Positions 1-9,789 of a stretch of DNA of 64,000 bases are shown piece after piece. This DNA is from Zoogloeaceae bacterium (GTDB lineage Bacteria > Pseudomonadota > Gammaproteobacteria > Burkholderiales > Rhodocyclaceae). Made by a program: the position numbers and the translations under genes. Every line of letters starts with the position of its first letter. The first letter of the stretch is position 1. The DNA is taken from positions 283,468 to 347,467 of the forward strand of contig JACKMC010000004.1 of the NCBI GenBank assembly GCA_024235595.1. Direction: 5' to 3'. The notes below the pieces were generated by a model. The model worked only from the letters and a program-made list of their open reading frames with translations. It was not told the DNA's origin and made no database searches.

Positions 1-2
1 TG

Positions 3-1028
3 CACAAGAAATTTGGCAAGCGCCCCGTCATTCTGGTGTCCAAGGACATCAACATGCGCATCAAGGCCCGCGCGCTGGGCCTCGAGGCACAGGACTACTT
101 CAACGACAAGGTCCTCGAGGACTCCGACCTGCTGTACACCGGCGTCACCCCGCTGACACCCGAGTTCTGGGAGGCGCACGCCAAGGACATGGAGTCCTGG
201 AAACAGGATGGCCACACCTACTACCGTCTCACCGGCCCCGGTGCGGCCGAACTGCTGATCAACGAATTCGTCTTCCAGGACGGCGAGCAACCGCTGCACG
301 CCTGGGTCACCGAGAAGGACGGTCGCACCGTCACCCTCGAGAGCCTTACCGACTACTCCCACCAGAAGAACAACGTGTGGGGCATCACCGCGCGCAATCG
401 CGAACAGAACTTCGCCCTCAACCTGCTGATGAGTCCGGACATCGACTTCATCACCTTGCTCGGCCAGGCGGGTACCGGCAAAACCCTGCTCACCCTCGCG
501 GCCAGTCTCACCCAGGTGCTGGAGACCAAGCGCTACTCGGAGATCATCATGACCCGGGTCACCGTGCCGGTAGGCGAGGACATCGGCTTCCTGCCCGGCA
601 CCGAGGAAGAGAAGATGGCCCCGTGGATGGGCGCGCTCGAGGACAACCTCGACGTGCTGAACGGCAACGCCGGCGAGGGCGGCGAATGGGGCCGCGCCGC
701 GACCCGCGACCTGATCCGCAGCCGCATCAAGGTAAAAAGCCTCAACTTCATGCGCGGACGCACCTTCATCAACAAGTTCCTGATCATCGATGAAGCGCAG
801 AACCTGACCCCAAAGCAGATGAAGACCCTCATCACCCGCGCAGGCCCCGGCACCAAGGTGGTGTGCCTCGGCAACATCGCGCAGATCGACACGCCCTATC
901 TCACCGAGGGCAGCTCGGGCCTGACCTACGTGGTGGACCGCTTCAAGGGATGGGTGCATTCCGGACACATCACGCTGCAGCGCGGCGAACGCTCGCGCCT
1001 CGCCGACTACGCAGCCGAGGTGCTTTGA
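3..1028 (+). CDS. PhoH/YlaK-family ATPase, 5' truncated by window edge
   Basis: The reading frame is open back to the left edge, so the start lies outside the window; the visible first residues (KRPVILVSKD) look like the end of a PIN domain. A Walker A motif GQAGTGKTLL lies near nt 462-491 and a Walker B motif FLIIDEAQNL near nt 778-807, typical of the C-terminal ATPase domain of PhoH-like proteins with an N-terminal PIN nuclease domain (YlaK type). These proteins are thought to be RNA-directed ATPases/nucleases of toxin or RNA-processing type; the exact role here is unknown. It runs in the same direction as the next gene but about 100 bp apart, with a TATAAT-like hexamer (1082-1087) between them, so separate transcription is possible. 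Confidence 0.9.
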   Translation, partial: HKKFGKRPVILVSKDINMRIKARALGLEAQDYFNDKVLEDSDLLYTGVTPLTPEFWEAHAKDMESWKQDGHTYYRLTGPGAAELLINEFVFQDGEQPLHAWVTEKDGRTVTLESLTDYSHQKNNVWGITARNREQNFALNLLMSPDIDFITLLGQAGTGKTLLTLAASLTQVLETKRYSEIIMTRVTVPVGEDIGFLPGTEEEKMAPWMGALEDNLDVLNGNAGEGGEWGRAATRDLIRSRIKVKSLNFMRGRTFINKFLIIDEAQNLTPKQMKTLITRAGPGTKVVCLGNIAQIDTPYLTEGSSGLTYVVDRFKGWVHSGHITLQRGERSRLADYAAEVL

Positions 1029-1125
1029 GGCACGACGCAGTAGTTTGCGCCAGATCAGCCCACTCGGCTGGTCTGGCGCCCTATAATTGCCGATTGATCC
1101 GTCAACACCGAGAACAGCCCTGCCC

Positions 1126-3033
1126 ATGACCGAAGCCACTGAAATGCTTGTCGGCGCCAGTGTCGACTTCCTGTGCCGCCACTCCCCCTTCAACCGCATG
1201 GAGCGCGAGGCGCTTGAATTCCTGGCTTCGCGGCTCGCCCTTGCCTTCCACCCGAAAGACAGCGTCATCCTTTCGCCGGAGATGGGGCAGGTAAAGCATT
1301 TCTTTATCATCCAGCGCGGCAAGGTCCAGGCGAGGCAGACCGGCAATGTCTCGGTCACCGAGTACTCGAGCCTCAACATGGATCCGGGAGAATGCTTCCC
1401 GATCGGCGCGATCTCTGCCCAGCGCCCCTCCACGAACACCTATATCGCCGTCGAAGACAGCTTCTGCTTCCAGTTGCCCGCAGAAGACTTCATGAGCCTG
1501 ATGCAGATGAGCCCGGTGTTTCATCTGTTCTGCACCCAGTACATCGCAAGCCTGCTCAATCAGTCGCGTCAACAGTTGCAGATCCAGTTCTCGCAGCGGG
1601 CCGCCGAACAGCAGACCATGACCACGCCGCTGGGCCAGTTGATCAAGCGCGATCCGGTCTCGGTCACCGCCGAGACCGTCACCCGCGCGGCCCTGCAGCA
1701 GATGGCTGACGACCATGTCGGTTGCATGGTGGTGGTCGACGCCGACAGGAAACCGATCGGCATCCTCACCCAGAGCGACCTCCTGACCCGGCTGCTGCTG
1801 CCGGCCTTCGACCTTTCCCGCCCGATCGGCGAGGTCATGAGCGCCTCGCCGCACGTGATGTCTTCGTCGGCGTCCGCCTACGATGCCGCGCTCGAGATGG
1901 CGACACACGGCGTACGCCACCTGCTGGTGGTCGACGCCGAGGAACGCCTGCTCGGGGTGGTCTCCGAGCGCGACCTGTTCTCGCTGCAGCGCATCGGTTT
2001 GCGGCAGATTCGCGCAGGGATAGAGAGCGCCAGTGACGTCGACGCCCTGCAGCAGGCCAGTCGCGACATCCGCCAGCTGGCCCTCAACCTGATCGCCCAG
2101 GGGATCGGTGCCGAGCAGCTCACCCGCTTCATTTCGGCGCTCAATGACGCCCTCACCTGCCGCATCATCGAACTGTGCATCGATCGCCACGAGCTGCATG
2201 ACGCGGAGTTCGCCTGGCTTGCCTTCGGCTCCGAAGGGCGCCACGAGCAGACGCTGTCCACCGACCAGGACAACGGTCTGATCTATGTGCTCCCGGAGGG
2301 CGTCGCGCAGGAAGCCTACAAGCTGAAATTGATCGCCTTTGCGCGCAGCGTCAACGAAGACCTTGCCGCCTGCGGCTTTCCGCTGTGCAAGGGCAACATC
2401 ATGGCCAGCAACCCGGAGCTGTGCCTCACCCTGGCGGAATGGAAGAACCGTTTCGGCTCCTGGATTCGGGAACCCGATCCCAAGGCACTGCTCAACGCGT
2501 CGATCTTCTTCGACTTCCGCTCGCTCTACGGCATCGAGAAACTCGCCGAGCAACTGCGCAGCTGGCTGCTCGCCAACGCCAAGACCAACACCACCTTCCT
2601 CCACATGATGGCCGGCAACGCGCTCACCGTGCCGCCTCCGCTCGGCCGGATTCGCGATTTCGTGACCGACGACGATCCCCAACACCCGGGAACCATCGAT
2701 CTCAAGAAGTCGGGCGCCCGCCTCTTCGTGGATGCGGCGCGGATCCTTTCCCTGCGTACCGGCGTCACCTCCTCGAGCACGGTCCAGCGGCTTCGCCAGG
2801 CGGGCCAGAAGCTCGGCTGGTCGTCCGACGAACTCTCGGCAATCATCGAAGGCTTCAACTTCATCCAGTTGCTGCGCCTGCGCTCGCAGCACCTCGACAC
2901 CGAGCACGACGCCCCCGGCGACAATCGCGTCAACCCCGATCAACTCAATGAGCTCGACCGGAGAATCCTCAAGGAGGCCTTCCGTCAGGCACGCAAGATC
3001 CAGTTGCGGCTCAAACTGGACTATCAACTATGA
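1126..3033 (+). CDS. cNMP-binding / CBS / DUF294 putative nucleotidyltransferase signalling protein
   Basis: About 635 residues. Domains in order: a cyclic-nucleotide-binding fold (about 20-130), two CBS domains (about 165-285) beginning TPLGQLIKRDPVSV, a nucleotidyltransferase-like DUF294 core with FGSEGRHEQ near residue 367 followed by the acidic DQD triplet, and the DUF294 C-terminal helical domain. I chose the ATG at 1126 because the TTG at 1087 would add a 13-residue tail without family character. The family resembles the GlnD-type uridylyltransferase superfamily and is assumed to sense adenylates or cyclic nucleotides; no substrate is known. Its stop overlaps the start of the next gene by 4 nt (ATGA), so the two are translationally coupled. 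In related bacteria this pair often accompanies acetate or solute symporter genes, which are not seen here. Confidence 0.9.
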   Translation: MTEATEMLVGASVDFLCRHSPFNRMEREALEFLASRLALAFHPKDSVILSPEMGQVKHFFIIQRGKVQARQTGNVSVTEYSSLNMDPGECFPIGAISAQRPSTNTYIAVEDSFCFQLPAEDFMSLMQMSPVFHLFCTQYIASLLNQSRQQLQIQFSQRAAEQQTMTTPLGQLIKRDPVSVTAETVTRAALQQMADDHVGCMVVVDADRKPIGILTQSDLLTRLLLPAFDLSRPIGEVMSASPHVMSSSASAYDAALEMATHGVRHLLVVDAEERLLGVVSERDLFSLQRIGLRQIRAGIESASDVDALQQASRDIRQLALNLIAQGIGAEQLTRFISALNDALTCRIIELCIDRHELHDAEFAWLAFGSEGRHEQTLSTDQDNGLIYVLPEGVAQEAYKLKLIAFARSVNEDLAACGFPLCKGNIMASNPELCLTLAEWKNRFGSWIREPDPKALLNASIFFDFRSLYGIEKLAEQLRSWLLANAKTNTTFLHMMAGNALTVPPPLGRIRDFVTDDDPQHPGTIDLKKSGARLFVDAARILSLRTGVTSSSTVQRLRQAGQKLGWSSDELSAIIEGFNFIQLLRLRSQHLDTEHDAPGDNRVNPDQLNELDRRILKEAFRQARKIQLRLKLDYQL

Positions 3034-3668
3034 ACTGGCTCTCGCGACTGGTCGGCGGCAGCGCCGCCGCCGAAAAGCTAAGCCCCGAGCTCAAGGGAAT
3101 CCTCGAAAAATGGAAGGATGCGCCCGAGCCGGATCTGGGGCGCCCTCATTTCGAGACCCGCTACATCGTGCTCAACACCGAGGCCAGCGGGCTCAACCTC
3201 GACACCGACCGCCTGCTTGCAATCGCGGCCCTCGGCGTCAGAGGCGGCCTGCTCTCGCCCGCCGATGCCGTTTGCTGCGCGCTCGAGCCCGATCCCGCAG
3301 GAGGCCTCGGCACTCTGCTCGAATTCATCGGCAAGGCACCCGTCGTGGTCTTCAACACCGGCTTCAACAAGGCGCTGATCGAACGCGCCTTCGAAGAACA
3401 CCTGGGGTTCACGCCCGAGTGGCAGTGGCTCGACCTGCAGTGGATCCTGCCCGTGCTGTTCTCCGAGAAGATCTCGGGACAGGTGCGGCTGAACAACTGG
3501 ATCGAGGCGTTTGGCCTCGAGACCTTCCAGCGCCATCACGCGCTTGGCGATGGCCTGATGATCGCCCAGATGCTGATCGCCGCCCTCGGTCGAGGCAGCG
3601 CGCTCGGTGCGGTGACCGCCCGCAGCCTCATCGAGATGGAACGCTCCCGACGCGCGGCGCGGCGTTGA
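3030..3668 (+). CDS. DnaQ-like 3'-5' exonuclease-fold protein with altered active site
   Basis: 212 residues, starting inside the stop region of the DUF294 gene (ATGA). The RNase H-like exonuclease fold is recognisable from YIVLNTEASGLN (Exo I region), VVFNTGFNKALIERAF (Exo II region) and HHALGDGLMIAQ (Exo III region). In active DnaQ-type enzymes Exo I reads D-x-E and Exo II carries an FD pair; here the first acid is Asn (N-T-E) and the second position is FN, so at least two metal-ligand carboxylates are replaced while the Exo III H...D is kept. It is therefore probably non-catalytic or strongly altered, perhaps a nucleotide-binding partner of the DUF294 protein. Family assignment is firm; loss of activity is inference. 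Confidence 0.85.
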   Translation: MNWLSRLVGGSAAAEKLSPELKGILEKWKDAPEPDLGRPHFETRYIVLNTEASGLNLDTDRLLAIAALGVRGGLLSPADAVCCALEPDPAGGLGTLLEFIGKAPVVVFNTGFNKALIERAFEEHLGFTPEWQWLDLQWILPVLFSEKISGQVRLNNWIEAFGLETFQRHHALGDGLMIAQMLIAALGRGSALGAVTARSLIEMERSRRAARR

Positions 3669-3677
3669 CCGGCCGTT

Positions 3678-4286
3678 TCACGCCTTGCCATCGAGCGGCG
3701 CCAGCAGCGCAGCCACTTCCTCGCGCGCCGGCAACCGCTCCGGGTCCCAGCGCAGGTAGCTGAGACCCTCGGCCTCTAGTCGCTCGCGCTTGAATTTCCA
3801 CGCGGCCGGTTCGTCGGTGTCGCGGATCAGGTCGATGACGACTCGCGGCGTGGCACCCTCATCGCAGCATACGAAATCGAGCCGCTGGGGTTTCTCGCCG
3901 GCGCTCGCTCCAACCAGCCAGTGCAGGTATCCCCGCGCGAAGACCGCACTGCCGGGCGCACACTCGCGCAGCAGGCGGAAGACCTTCAACTGGCGCGCGG
4001 AAAGGTAGGCCGGGAGCCTGCGCCCCGCGACGCGCCCAGCCGGCATGGCGACGCCGGGCGAAGGCAACTCGGTCGCTGCAACAGCATGCCGCGGCGTTTG
4101 ACGAACATCCGCAAGCGCAGCCTCGGCCAAACCGGCGGACGGCACCGCGACGCTGCCACGAAGACTCGCGATGAACGCTTCTTCGCGCGCCTGGGCAGCC
4201 TCGCGCAAGTGCCGCCTGCGCACCACCATGCGATACGCGGCGAAGCCGACGAAGCACAAGAGCCCAAAAAGACTGATCCATTCCAT
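3678..4286 (-). CDS. DUF2726 domain protein, membrane anchored
   Basis: 202 residues. An N-terminal hydrophobic helix (about 3-19) followed by basic residues VVRRRHLREA suggests a membrane anchor with a cytoplasmic C-terminus. Residues about 95-200 match the DUF2726 pattern: YLSARQLKVFRLL, then KPQRLDFVCCDEG, a hydrophobic strand and the SYLRWDPERLP tail. DUF2726 is related to the PD-(D/E)xK nuclease-like/topoisomerase-associated fold, but the usual acidic residue after the second strand is not clearly retained (VVIDLIRD), so nuclease activity is doubtful. Convergent with the exonuclease-like gene (9 bp apart) and divergent from the NlpC/P60 gene. Confidence 0.7.
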   Translation of the reverse strand: MEWISLFGLLCFVGFAAYRMVVRRRHLREAAQAREEAFIASLRGSVAVPSAGLAEAALADVRQTPRHAVAATELPSPGVAMPAGRVAGRRLPAYLSARQLKVFRLLRECAPGSAVFARGYLHWLVGASAGEKPQRLDFVCCDEGATPRVVIDLIRDTDEPAAWKFKRERLEAEGLSYLRWDPERLPAREEVAALLAPLDGKA

Positions 4287-4399
4287 GTACGTGATCTAAG
4301 CCCGAAGCTGGCGAAAAATCAACGCTTGCCGATGTTTCTTTCACCCGGATTTCAAGACAAGGCTTTACCTGGCTGATTTCCTTGGATATATTGCGCACG

Positions 4400-4948
4400 A
4401 TGCGGAAATTGACGACCCTCTTTGCCCTGCTTGCCACCCTGACCCTCAGCACCGGAGCCCTCGCCGAAGAGGCCCCCGTGGTCGAAACGAAGGAAGTGGT
4501 CGAAGCTCCCGGCGGGCTACAGCGCTACACCAATGCCGCCCAGGAACTCGTCATCCAGGGAATCAGCTACCTCGGCATTCCCTACCGCTATGGCGGAACC
4601 GACCGCGAATCAGGGGTCGATTGCAGCGGCCTGGTGCAGAACCTGTTCCGCTCCGCCCTCGGCCTCGACCTGCCGCGCACCGCGGCAGCGATGTCGAAAG
4701 TCGGCGAAGAAGTGGAAGCGACCGAACTCAAGCCGGGTGACCTCGTGTTCTTCAATACCATGCGCAGGGCCTTCTCGCATGTAGGGATCTATCTTGGCGA
4801 CGGGCAGTTCCTTCACTCGCCCTCTTCGGGCGGCAAGGTGCGAATCGAGAAACTCTCGGTATCGTATTGGGCATCGCGCTTCAACGGCGCACGCCGGGTC
4901 CTTCCCGAAAATCCGCTCGGCGCAGCGGCCGTCTCCCCAAGTCACTGA
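4400..4948 (+). CDS. NlpC/P60-family cell-wall hydrolase (C40), secreted
   Basis: 182 residues from the ATG at 4400; the TTG at 4382 would put six residues before a good signal peptide (MRKLTTLFALLATLTLS, cleavage likely after GALA). The catalytic Cys is in GVDCSGLVQNLF, the His in FSHVGIYLGDGQ, and the third polar residue in FLHSP, so the Cys/His/His triad of D,L-endopeptidases is intact. These enzymes cut the stem peptide of peptidoglycan in the periplasm (E. coli Spr/MepS-like). Single gene; the downstream 140 bp hold the Fur-type site of the iron transporter gene. Confidence 0.9.
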   Translation: MRKLTTLFALLATLTLSTGALAEEAPVVETKEVVEAPGGLQRYTNAAQELVIQGISYLGIPYRYGGTDRESGVDCSGLVQNLFRSALGLDLPRTAAAMSKVGEEVEATELKPGDLVFFNTMRRAFSHVGIYLGDGQFLHSPSSGGKVRIEKLSVSYWASRFNGARRVLPENPLGAAAVSPSH

Positions 4949-5016
4949 ATCGCGGCACCACAGCACTCTCTGTCGAGGCTGATTGCGCGGCGAGAATGGG
5001 CGCATCACGAAGGTGA

Positions 5017-5064
5017 TATCTATTCGCATTTGCATTTGTAAATGCGAATAGATACTATTCGCAC
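5017..5064 (+). promoter_or_regulatory. Fur-box-like overlapping palindromes upstream of the iron-binding protein gene
   Basis: Two overlapping inverted repeats share half-sites. One has 15-bp perfect arms at 5017-5031 and 5040-5054 (8-nt spacer). The second is TGCGAATAG-ATA-CTATTCGCA at 5043-5063, 9-bp perfect arms with a 3-nt spacer. The GCGAATA/TATTCGC halves resemble Fur boxes of proteobacteria (GAGAATNATTCTC type). The site lies 28 bp before the ATG of a ferric-iron binding protein, the expected place for iron repression. Binding by Fur is inference. Confidence 0.65.
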
Positions 5065-5091
5065 ATTCTTCAACAACCCGAGGTTCTCGGA

Positions 5092-6111
5092 ATGCTCAAG
5101 TCCTCAGCCCTGCTGACCGCCCTCACCCTTGCCGGTCTGCTGACCTCCGCGCACGCAGCGGATACGGAGCTCAATCTCTACACCGCCCGTCACTACCAAA
5201 CGGATGAGGCGCTGTATGAGAACTTCACCAAGACCACCGGCATCCGCATCAATCGCATCGAGGGCAAGGAAGACGAGCTGCTCGAGCGTATCAGCAACGA
5301 GGCGGCGAACAGCCCGGCCGACGTATTCATTACCGTCGATGCGGCTCGCCTGGCCAAGGCAGACGAGCTCGGGATCTTCGCGCCACTCGACTCCAAGCTC
5401 ATCGAAGAGCGGATCGCGCCGAATCTGCGCACCGACACCTGGGCAGCCTTCTCGGTTCGGGCCCGGGTAATCGTCTACAACAAGCTCGACGTCAAACCCG
5501 ACCAGGTTCGCAACTATGAAGACCTGGCCAAGCCGGCGCTCAAGGGCCTGGTATGCACCCGCTCGGGCAGCCACCCCTACAATCTCTCGCTCGGCGCCGC
5601 GATGATCCAGCACAACGGCACCGAGAACACCGAGAAATGGGCCCGCGGCATCGTGGCGAATTTCGCCCGGCAACCCAAGGGCGGCGACACCGATCAGATT
5701 CGCGCGGTCGGCGCCGGCGAGTGCGGCGTGGCGATCGCCAACAGCTACTATGTCGCGCGCCTCATCAATTCGAGCAAACCCGACGACCGCAAAACCATGG
5801 AGGCGGTCGGCGTGATCTGGCCCAACCAGCAAAGCTGGGGCACCCACATCAACGTCTCGGGCGGCGGAATGCTCAAGCACGCCCCCCACAAGGAAGCGGC
5901 GCGCAAGTTCCTCGAATACCTCGCCTCCGACCAGGCCCAGGCTTACTTCGCAAACGGCAACAATGAATGGCCGGTGGTCAACAGCGTCAAGGTCAACAAC
6001 CCAGCCCTCGAGTCGCTGGGCAGCTTCAAGATGGATTCGCTTCCGGTCGGAGAACTGGCGAAGACCACCGCCGAAGCGCAGAAAATCTACGATCGCGCCG
6101 GTTATCGCTGA
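5092..6111 (+). CDS. fbpA: ferric iron ABC transporter, periplasmic binding protein (FbpA/FutA type)
   Basis: 339 residues with a signal peptide ending HAADTEL. The mature start LNLYTARHYQTDEALYENF and the paired tyrosines in ANSYYVARL, which coordinate Fe(III) in the FbpA/FutA/AfuA class, identify an iron-binding protein of the extracellular solute-binding family 1. It delivers ferric iron to the permease and ATPase encoded at 6865-8523 (minus) and 8674-9789 (plus). Unusually for the family it sits apart from them, as its own unit with a Fur-like site in front and a strong terminator behind. Confidence 0.92.
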   Translation: MLKSSALLTALTLAGLLTSAHAADTELNLYTARHYQTDEALYENFTKTTGIRINRIEGKEDELLERISNEAANSPADVFITVDAARLAKADELGIFAPLDSKLIEERIAPNLRTDTWAAFSVRARVIVYNKLDVKPDQVRNYEDLAKPALKGLVCTRSGSHPYNLSLGAAMIQHNGTENTEKWARGIVANFARQPKGGDTDQIRAVGAGECGVAIANSYYVARLINSSKPDDRKTMEAVGVIWPNQQSWGTHINVSGGGMLKHAPHKEAARKFLEYLASDQAQAYFANGNNEWPVVNSVKVNNPALESLGSFKMDSLPVGELAKTTAEAQKIYDRAGYR

Positions 6112-6136
6112 GCGCCACGAATCACCCGAAGCATGA

Positions 6137-6164
6137 GGCCGGCCGGCGACCGCCGGCCTTTTTT
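6137..6164 (+). terminator. Rho-independent terminator after fbpA
   Basis: GC-rich hairpin, perfect arms GGCCGGC (6141-6147) and GCCGGCC (6152-6158), followed directly by six T residues (6159-6164), 25-50 bp after the fbpA stop. Confidence 0.85.
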
Positions 6165-6243
6165 CCATCGCCGTCCGTAGCTTCCCCAACAATGGCGGCC
6201 CTGCCCGGCGCAGCGCGGGCAGGCACCGACTCGCCTCCCGCGC

Positions 6244-6681
6244 TCAGTTCTCCGGCACGTCGATGCCGTGCCCGCTGAGCCACTGGCGGTCGATTTCCCA
6301 CACTACCGTGGTCACGCCCGGCTGCTCCGCGACGATGTTGCGTGCCTCGGACTGCAGCGCCGCCAGTTCCTTTTGCGCCGCGATGAAGGCCGCATCGTCA
6401 CTGTTCATGACGTTGACTTCCGGGTGGATGAACTTGATCACGTGTGCCACCGACACGTCGCGATTGCGCGGCGTACCCATCACGGCGGTGCCGCCTTCGG
6501 TCCTGAGGACCCGGAAGGGATAGGGATAGGCCTTCAGTTGCGAGCTGGCCTGCGCCGCGATCGCGGCGTTCAGCGCGCGCGCCTTGTCATCCGGCCGTTG
6601 AATGAACCAATCGACGGCAAAGGCCAGCACCAGGACCAGAACGATCCATTGCCAGGCACGCAGTTTGGGCAGCAGCATCAT
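6244..6681 (-). CDS. conserved hypothetical protein, single N-terminal membrane helix
   Basis: 145 residues from the ATG at 6681, preceded by GGAATTGCTCAA as a weak ribosome site; the longer frame to 6801 adds 40 residues without protein character. A hydrophobic helix WIVLVLVLAFAVDWF (about 12-26) anchors a short, mostly soluble domain containing YPYPFRVLRTEGG and VWEIDRQWLSG. I do not recognise a characterised family. It lies between the iron-binding protein and permease genes, convergent to the first and in the same direction as the second, about 180 bp downstream of the permease stop, so it could be co-transcribed with the permease; a link to iron uptake is only positional. Confidence 0.6.
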   Translation of the reverse strand: MMLLPKLRAWQWIVLVLVLAFAVDWFIQRPDDKARALNAAIAAQASSQLKAYPYPFRVLRTEGGTAVMGTPRNRDVSVAHVIKFIHPEVNVMNSDDAAFIAAQKELAALQSEARNIVAEQPGVTTVVWEIDRQWLSGHGIDVPEN

Positions 6682-6864
6682 TTGAGCAATTCCGAAATTG
6701 GCGGTCGTGGCGCGACGGCATTGTAGAGGCGAGTATGCAATTATCACGCAAAGCGCGGCCGCACACCCGCGCGCGCGCCCGGCCTGGGTTCTGGCGCGCA
6801 AGGCTCAGCGAATCGGCAGCCCGCGAGCTTCATCGCTCGCCGCCGCGGCCCGACCGAATCGCCC

Positions 6865-8523
6865 CTAGCGACCGCGTCGGCCTGCAATCTGCATCGAAAG
6901 CATGATCACCGGCAGCAATCCCACCGCAACGATGGTCAGCGCCGCGGTCGAGGCCTCGGCCAGGCGCTCGTCGGAGGCAAGGTTGTAAGCCTGTGTCGCC
7001 AGCGTGTCGAAGTTGAACGGCCGCATCACCAGGGTCGCCGGCAGCTCCTTCATCACGTCGACGAACACCAGCAGCGCTGCCGTCAGCAGGGAACCGCGCA
7101 CAAGCGGCAGATGCACCGCCCGCAGCGTCGCGAGACGGCCATAGCCCATGCTGCGGGCGGCGTCGTCCATGCTTGGCGTGATCTTCGAGAGGCTGGTGTC
7201 CACCGACTGCAGCGCCACCGACAGAAAACGACCGAGGTAGGCATAGACCAGCGCCGCAATGCCGCCCGTCAGCAGCAGGCCGGGACTGCTGCCGAACTGG
7301 CTCGCCCACCAGTCGGCGATCAGGTTGTCGAGCCGCGTCACCGGGATCAGCACCCCGACCGCAATCACCGATCCCGGCACCGCGTAGCCAAGCCCCACCA
7401 GGCGGTTGAAACCGCGCGTCAGCGGCGTATCGGAAATACGGCGGGAATAGGCAAGAAGGACTGCAAACAACACCGCCAGCGCCGCGGTCACCGCGGCGAG
7501 GATGAAGCTGTTGCCCGCAAGCTCGAAGAAGCGGGGACCGAAATGAGCATCGCCTTCGGTGACCGCCATGTGCACCAGCAGGCCGGCGGGCAACAGAAAA
7601 CCGAAAAGCAGGGGCATGAAGCAGGCAAACGTGGCGAGCGCGCCCGTCAGCGGCGGCAGTCGGTGCTCGCCATGGGGTCGTTGCTGGCGCGATGTGTTGT
7701 TGAAGCGCGCGCGTCCACGGCTGAGATGTTCGAGGGTCAGCACTACCACCACGAAGCTCAGCAGGGCCGCCGAGAGCTGCGCCGCCGCCACCCTGTCGCC
7801 AAGCGAGAACCATGCGCGGTAGATGCCGGTGGTAAAGGTCTGCACCCCGAAATACGCCACGGTGCCATAGTCGGCCAGTGTTTCCATGAGCGCCAGCGCG
7901 GTGCCGGCGACGATTGCGGGACGTGCCAGCGGGAGCGACACCTGGACGAAGCAGGCCCACGGTCCGAGACCCAGCGAGCGGCCGGCTTCGAGCATGCCAC
8001 CGGCCCGTTCGAGGAAGGCGGTGCGGGCAAGCATATAGACGTAAGGGAAGAGCACGAACATGAACATCGCGATCGCGCCGCCGCTGCTGCGCACATCCGG
8101 AAACCAGTAGTCGCGGGCGCGCCAGCCGAAGAGCTCGCGCAAGCCACTCTGCACCGGGCCGACGAACTGCAGGAAGTCGGTATATACATAGGCCATGACG
8201 TAAGCGGGCATGGCCAGCGGCAGGACCAGCGCCCACTCGAAGATGCGCCGGCCCGGAAAATCGTGCATCGTGGTGAGCCAGGCCGTCGTCACACCGATGC
8301 TCGACACCCCCAGCCCGACGCCGACACACAGCAGGGCCGTGTTGCGCAGGTACTCGGGCAGCACCGTGTCGGCCAGGTGCGACCAGGTCTCTCCGGTGCC
8401 ACCGGTGAGCACATTGGAGAACACCGACAGCACCGGCACCGCTACCAGCACGGCAATGATCAGCGCGATACTGGTAAGGTGGGAATGGTTGGCGGCAGCA
8501 CGCGAATGCCCGGCCTTGGACAT
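6865..8523 (-). CDS. fbpB: ferric iron ABC transporter, fused permease (FbpB/AfuB type)
   Basis: About 552 residues from the ATG at 8523, preceded by CTGGAGTGTTC (GGAG 8 nt upstream); the TTG at 8562 is less likely. The protein is two tandem BPD-transp-1 permease halves, about twelve membrane helices, with EAA-type cytoplasmic loops (EAGRSLGLGPWACF in half one, DAARSMGYGRLATL in half two). This is the usual fused permease for Fe(III) transport. It is divergent from the ATPase gene across a 150-bp promoter region, so iron import is encoded in three units: fbpA, fbpB and fbpC. Confidence 0.9.
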   Translation of the reverse strand: MSKAGHSRAAANHSHLTSIALIIAVLVAVPVLSVFSNVLTGGTGETWSHLADTVLPEYLRNTALLCVGVGLGVSSIGVTTAWLTTMHDFPGRRIFEWALVLPLAMPAYVMAYVYTDFLQFVGPVQSGLRELFGWRARDYWFPDVRSSGGAIAMFMFVLFPYVYMLARTAFLERAGGMLEAGRSLGLGPWACFVQVSLPLARPAIVAGTALALMETLADYGTVAYFGVQTFTTGIYRAWFSLGDRVAAAQLSAALLSFVVVVLTLEHLSRGRARFNNTSRQQRPHGEHRLPPLTGALATFACFMPLLFGFLLPAGLLVHMAVTEGDAHFGPRFFELAGNSFILAAVTAALAVLFAVLLAYSRRISDTPLTRGFNRLVGLGYAVPGSVIAVGVLIPVTRLDNLIADWWASQFGSSPGLLLTGGIAALVYAYLGRFLSVALQSVDTSLSKITPSMDDAARSMGYGRLATLRAVHLPLVRGSLLTAALLVFVDVMKELPATLVMRPFNFDTLATQAYNLASDERLAEASTAALTIVAVGLLPVIMLSMQIAGRRGR

Positions 8524-8560
8524 GAACACTCCAGAAAGCGGCAGTCGGGCTGCCGAAGAC

Positions 8561-8590
8561 AATGATGCGAATTATAATCGATCTCATTTT
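8561..8590. promoter_or_regulatory. divergent fbpB/fbpC promoter core with weak Fur-like site
   Basis: The core ATTATAAT (8571-8578) contains TATAAT on both strands, so it could serve as overlapping -10 elements for the two divergent genes. It is flanked by ATGCGA and ATCTCATT, which resemble Fur half-sites (compare the site at 5017-5064). No convincing -35 boxes were found. Weak call. Confidence 0.35.
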
Positions 8591-8673
8591 ATAGAAGGCC
8601 CGATTCCCGCATTCCGCCACCCGGGCGGCGTGCGTGCGATCAGCGACCTCGACCGATCTGGCAAGCTGAAGAC

Positions 8674-9785
<1,112 letters not shown>

Positions 9786-9789
<4 letters not shown>

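Noticed and set aside
1102..3027. 641-codon open frame on the minus strand across the DUF294 gene
   Set aside because: Its composition is that of a GC-rich antisense shadow with no domain; the plus-strand gene is clear.
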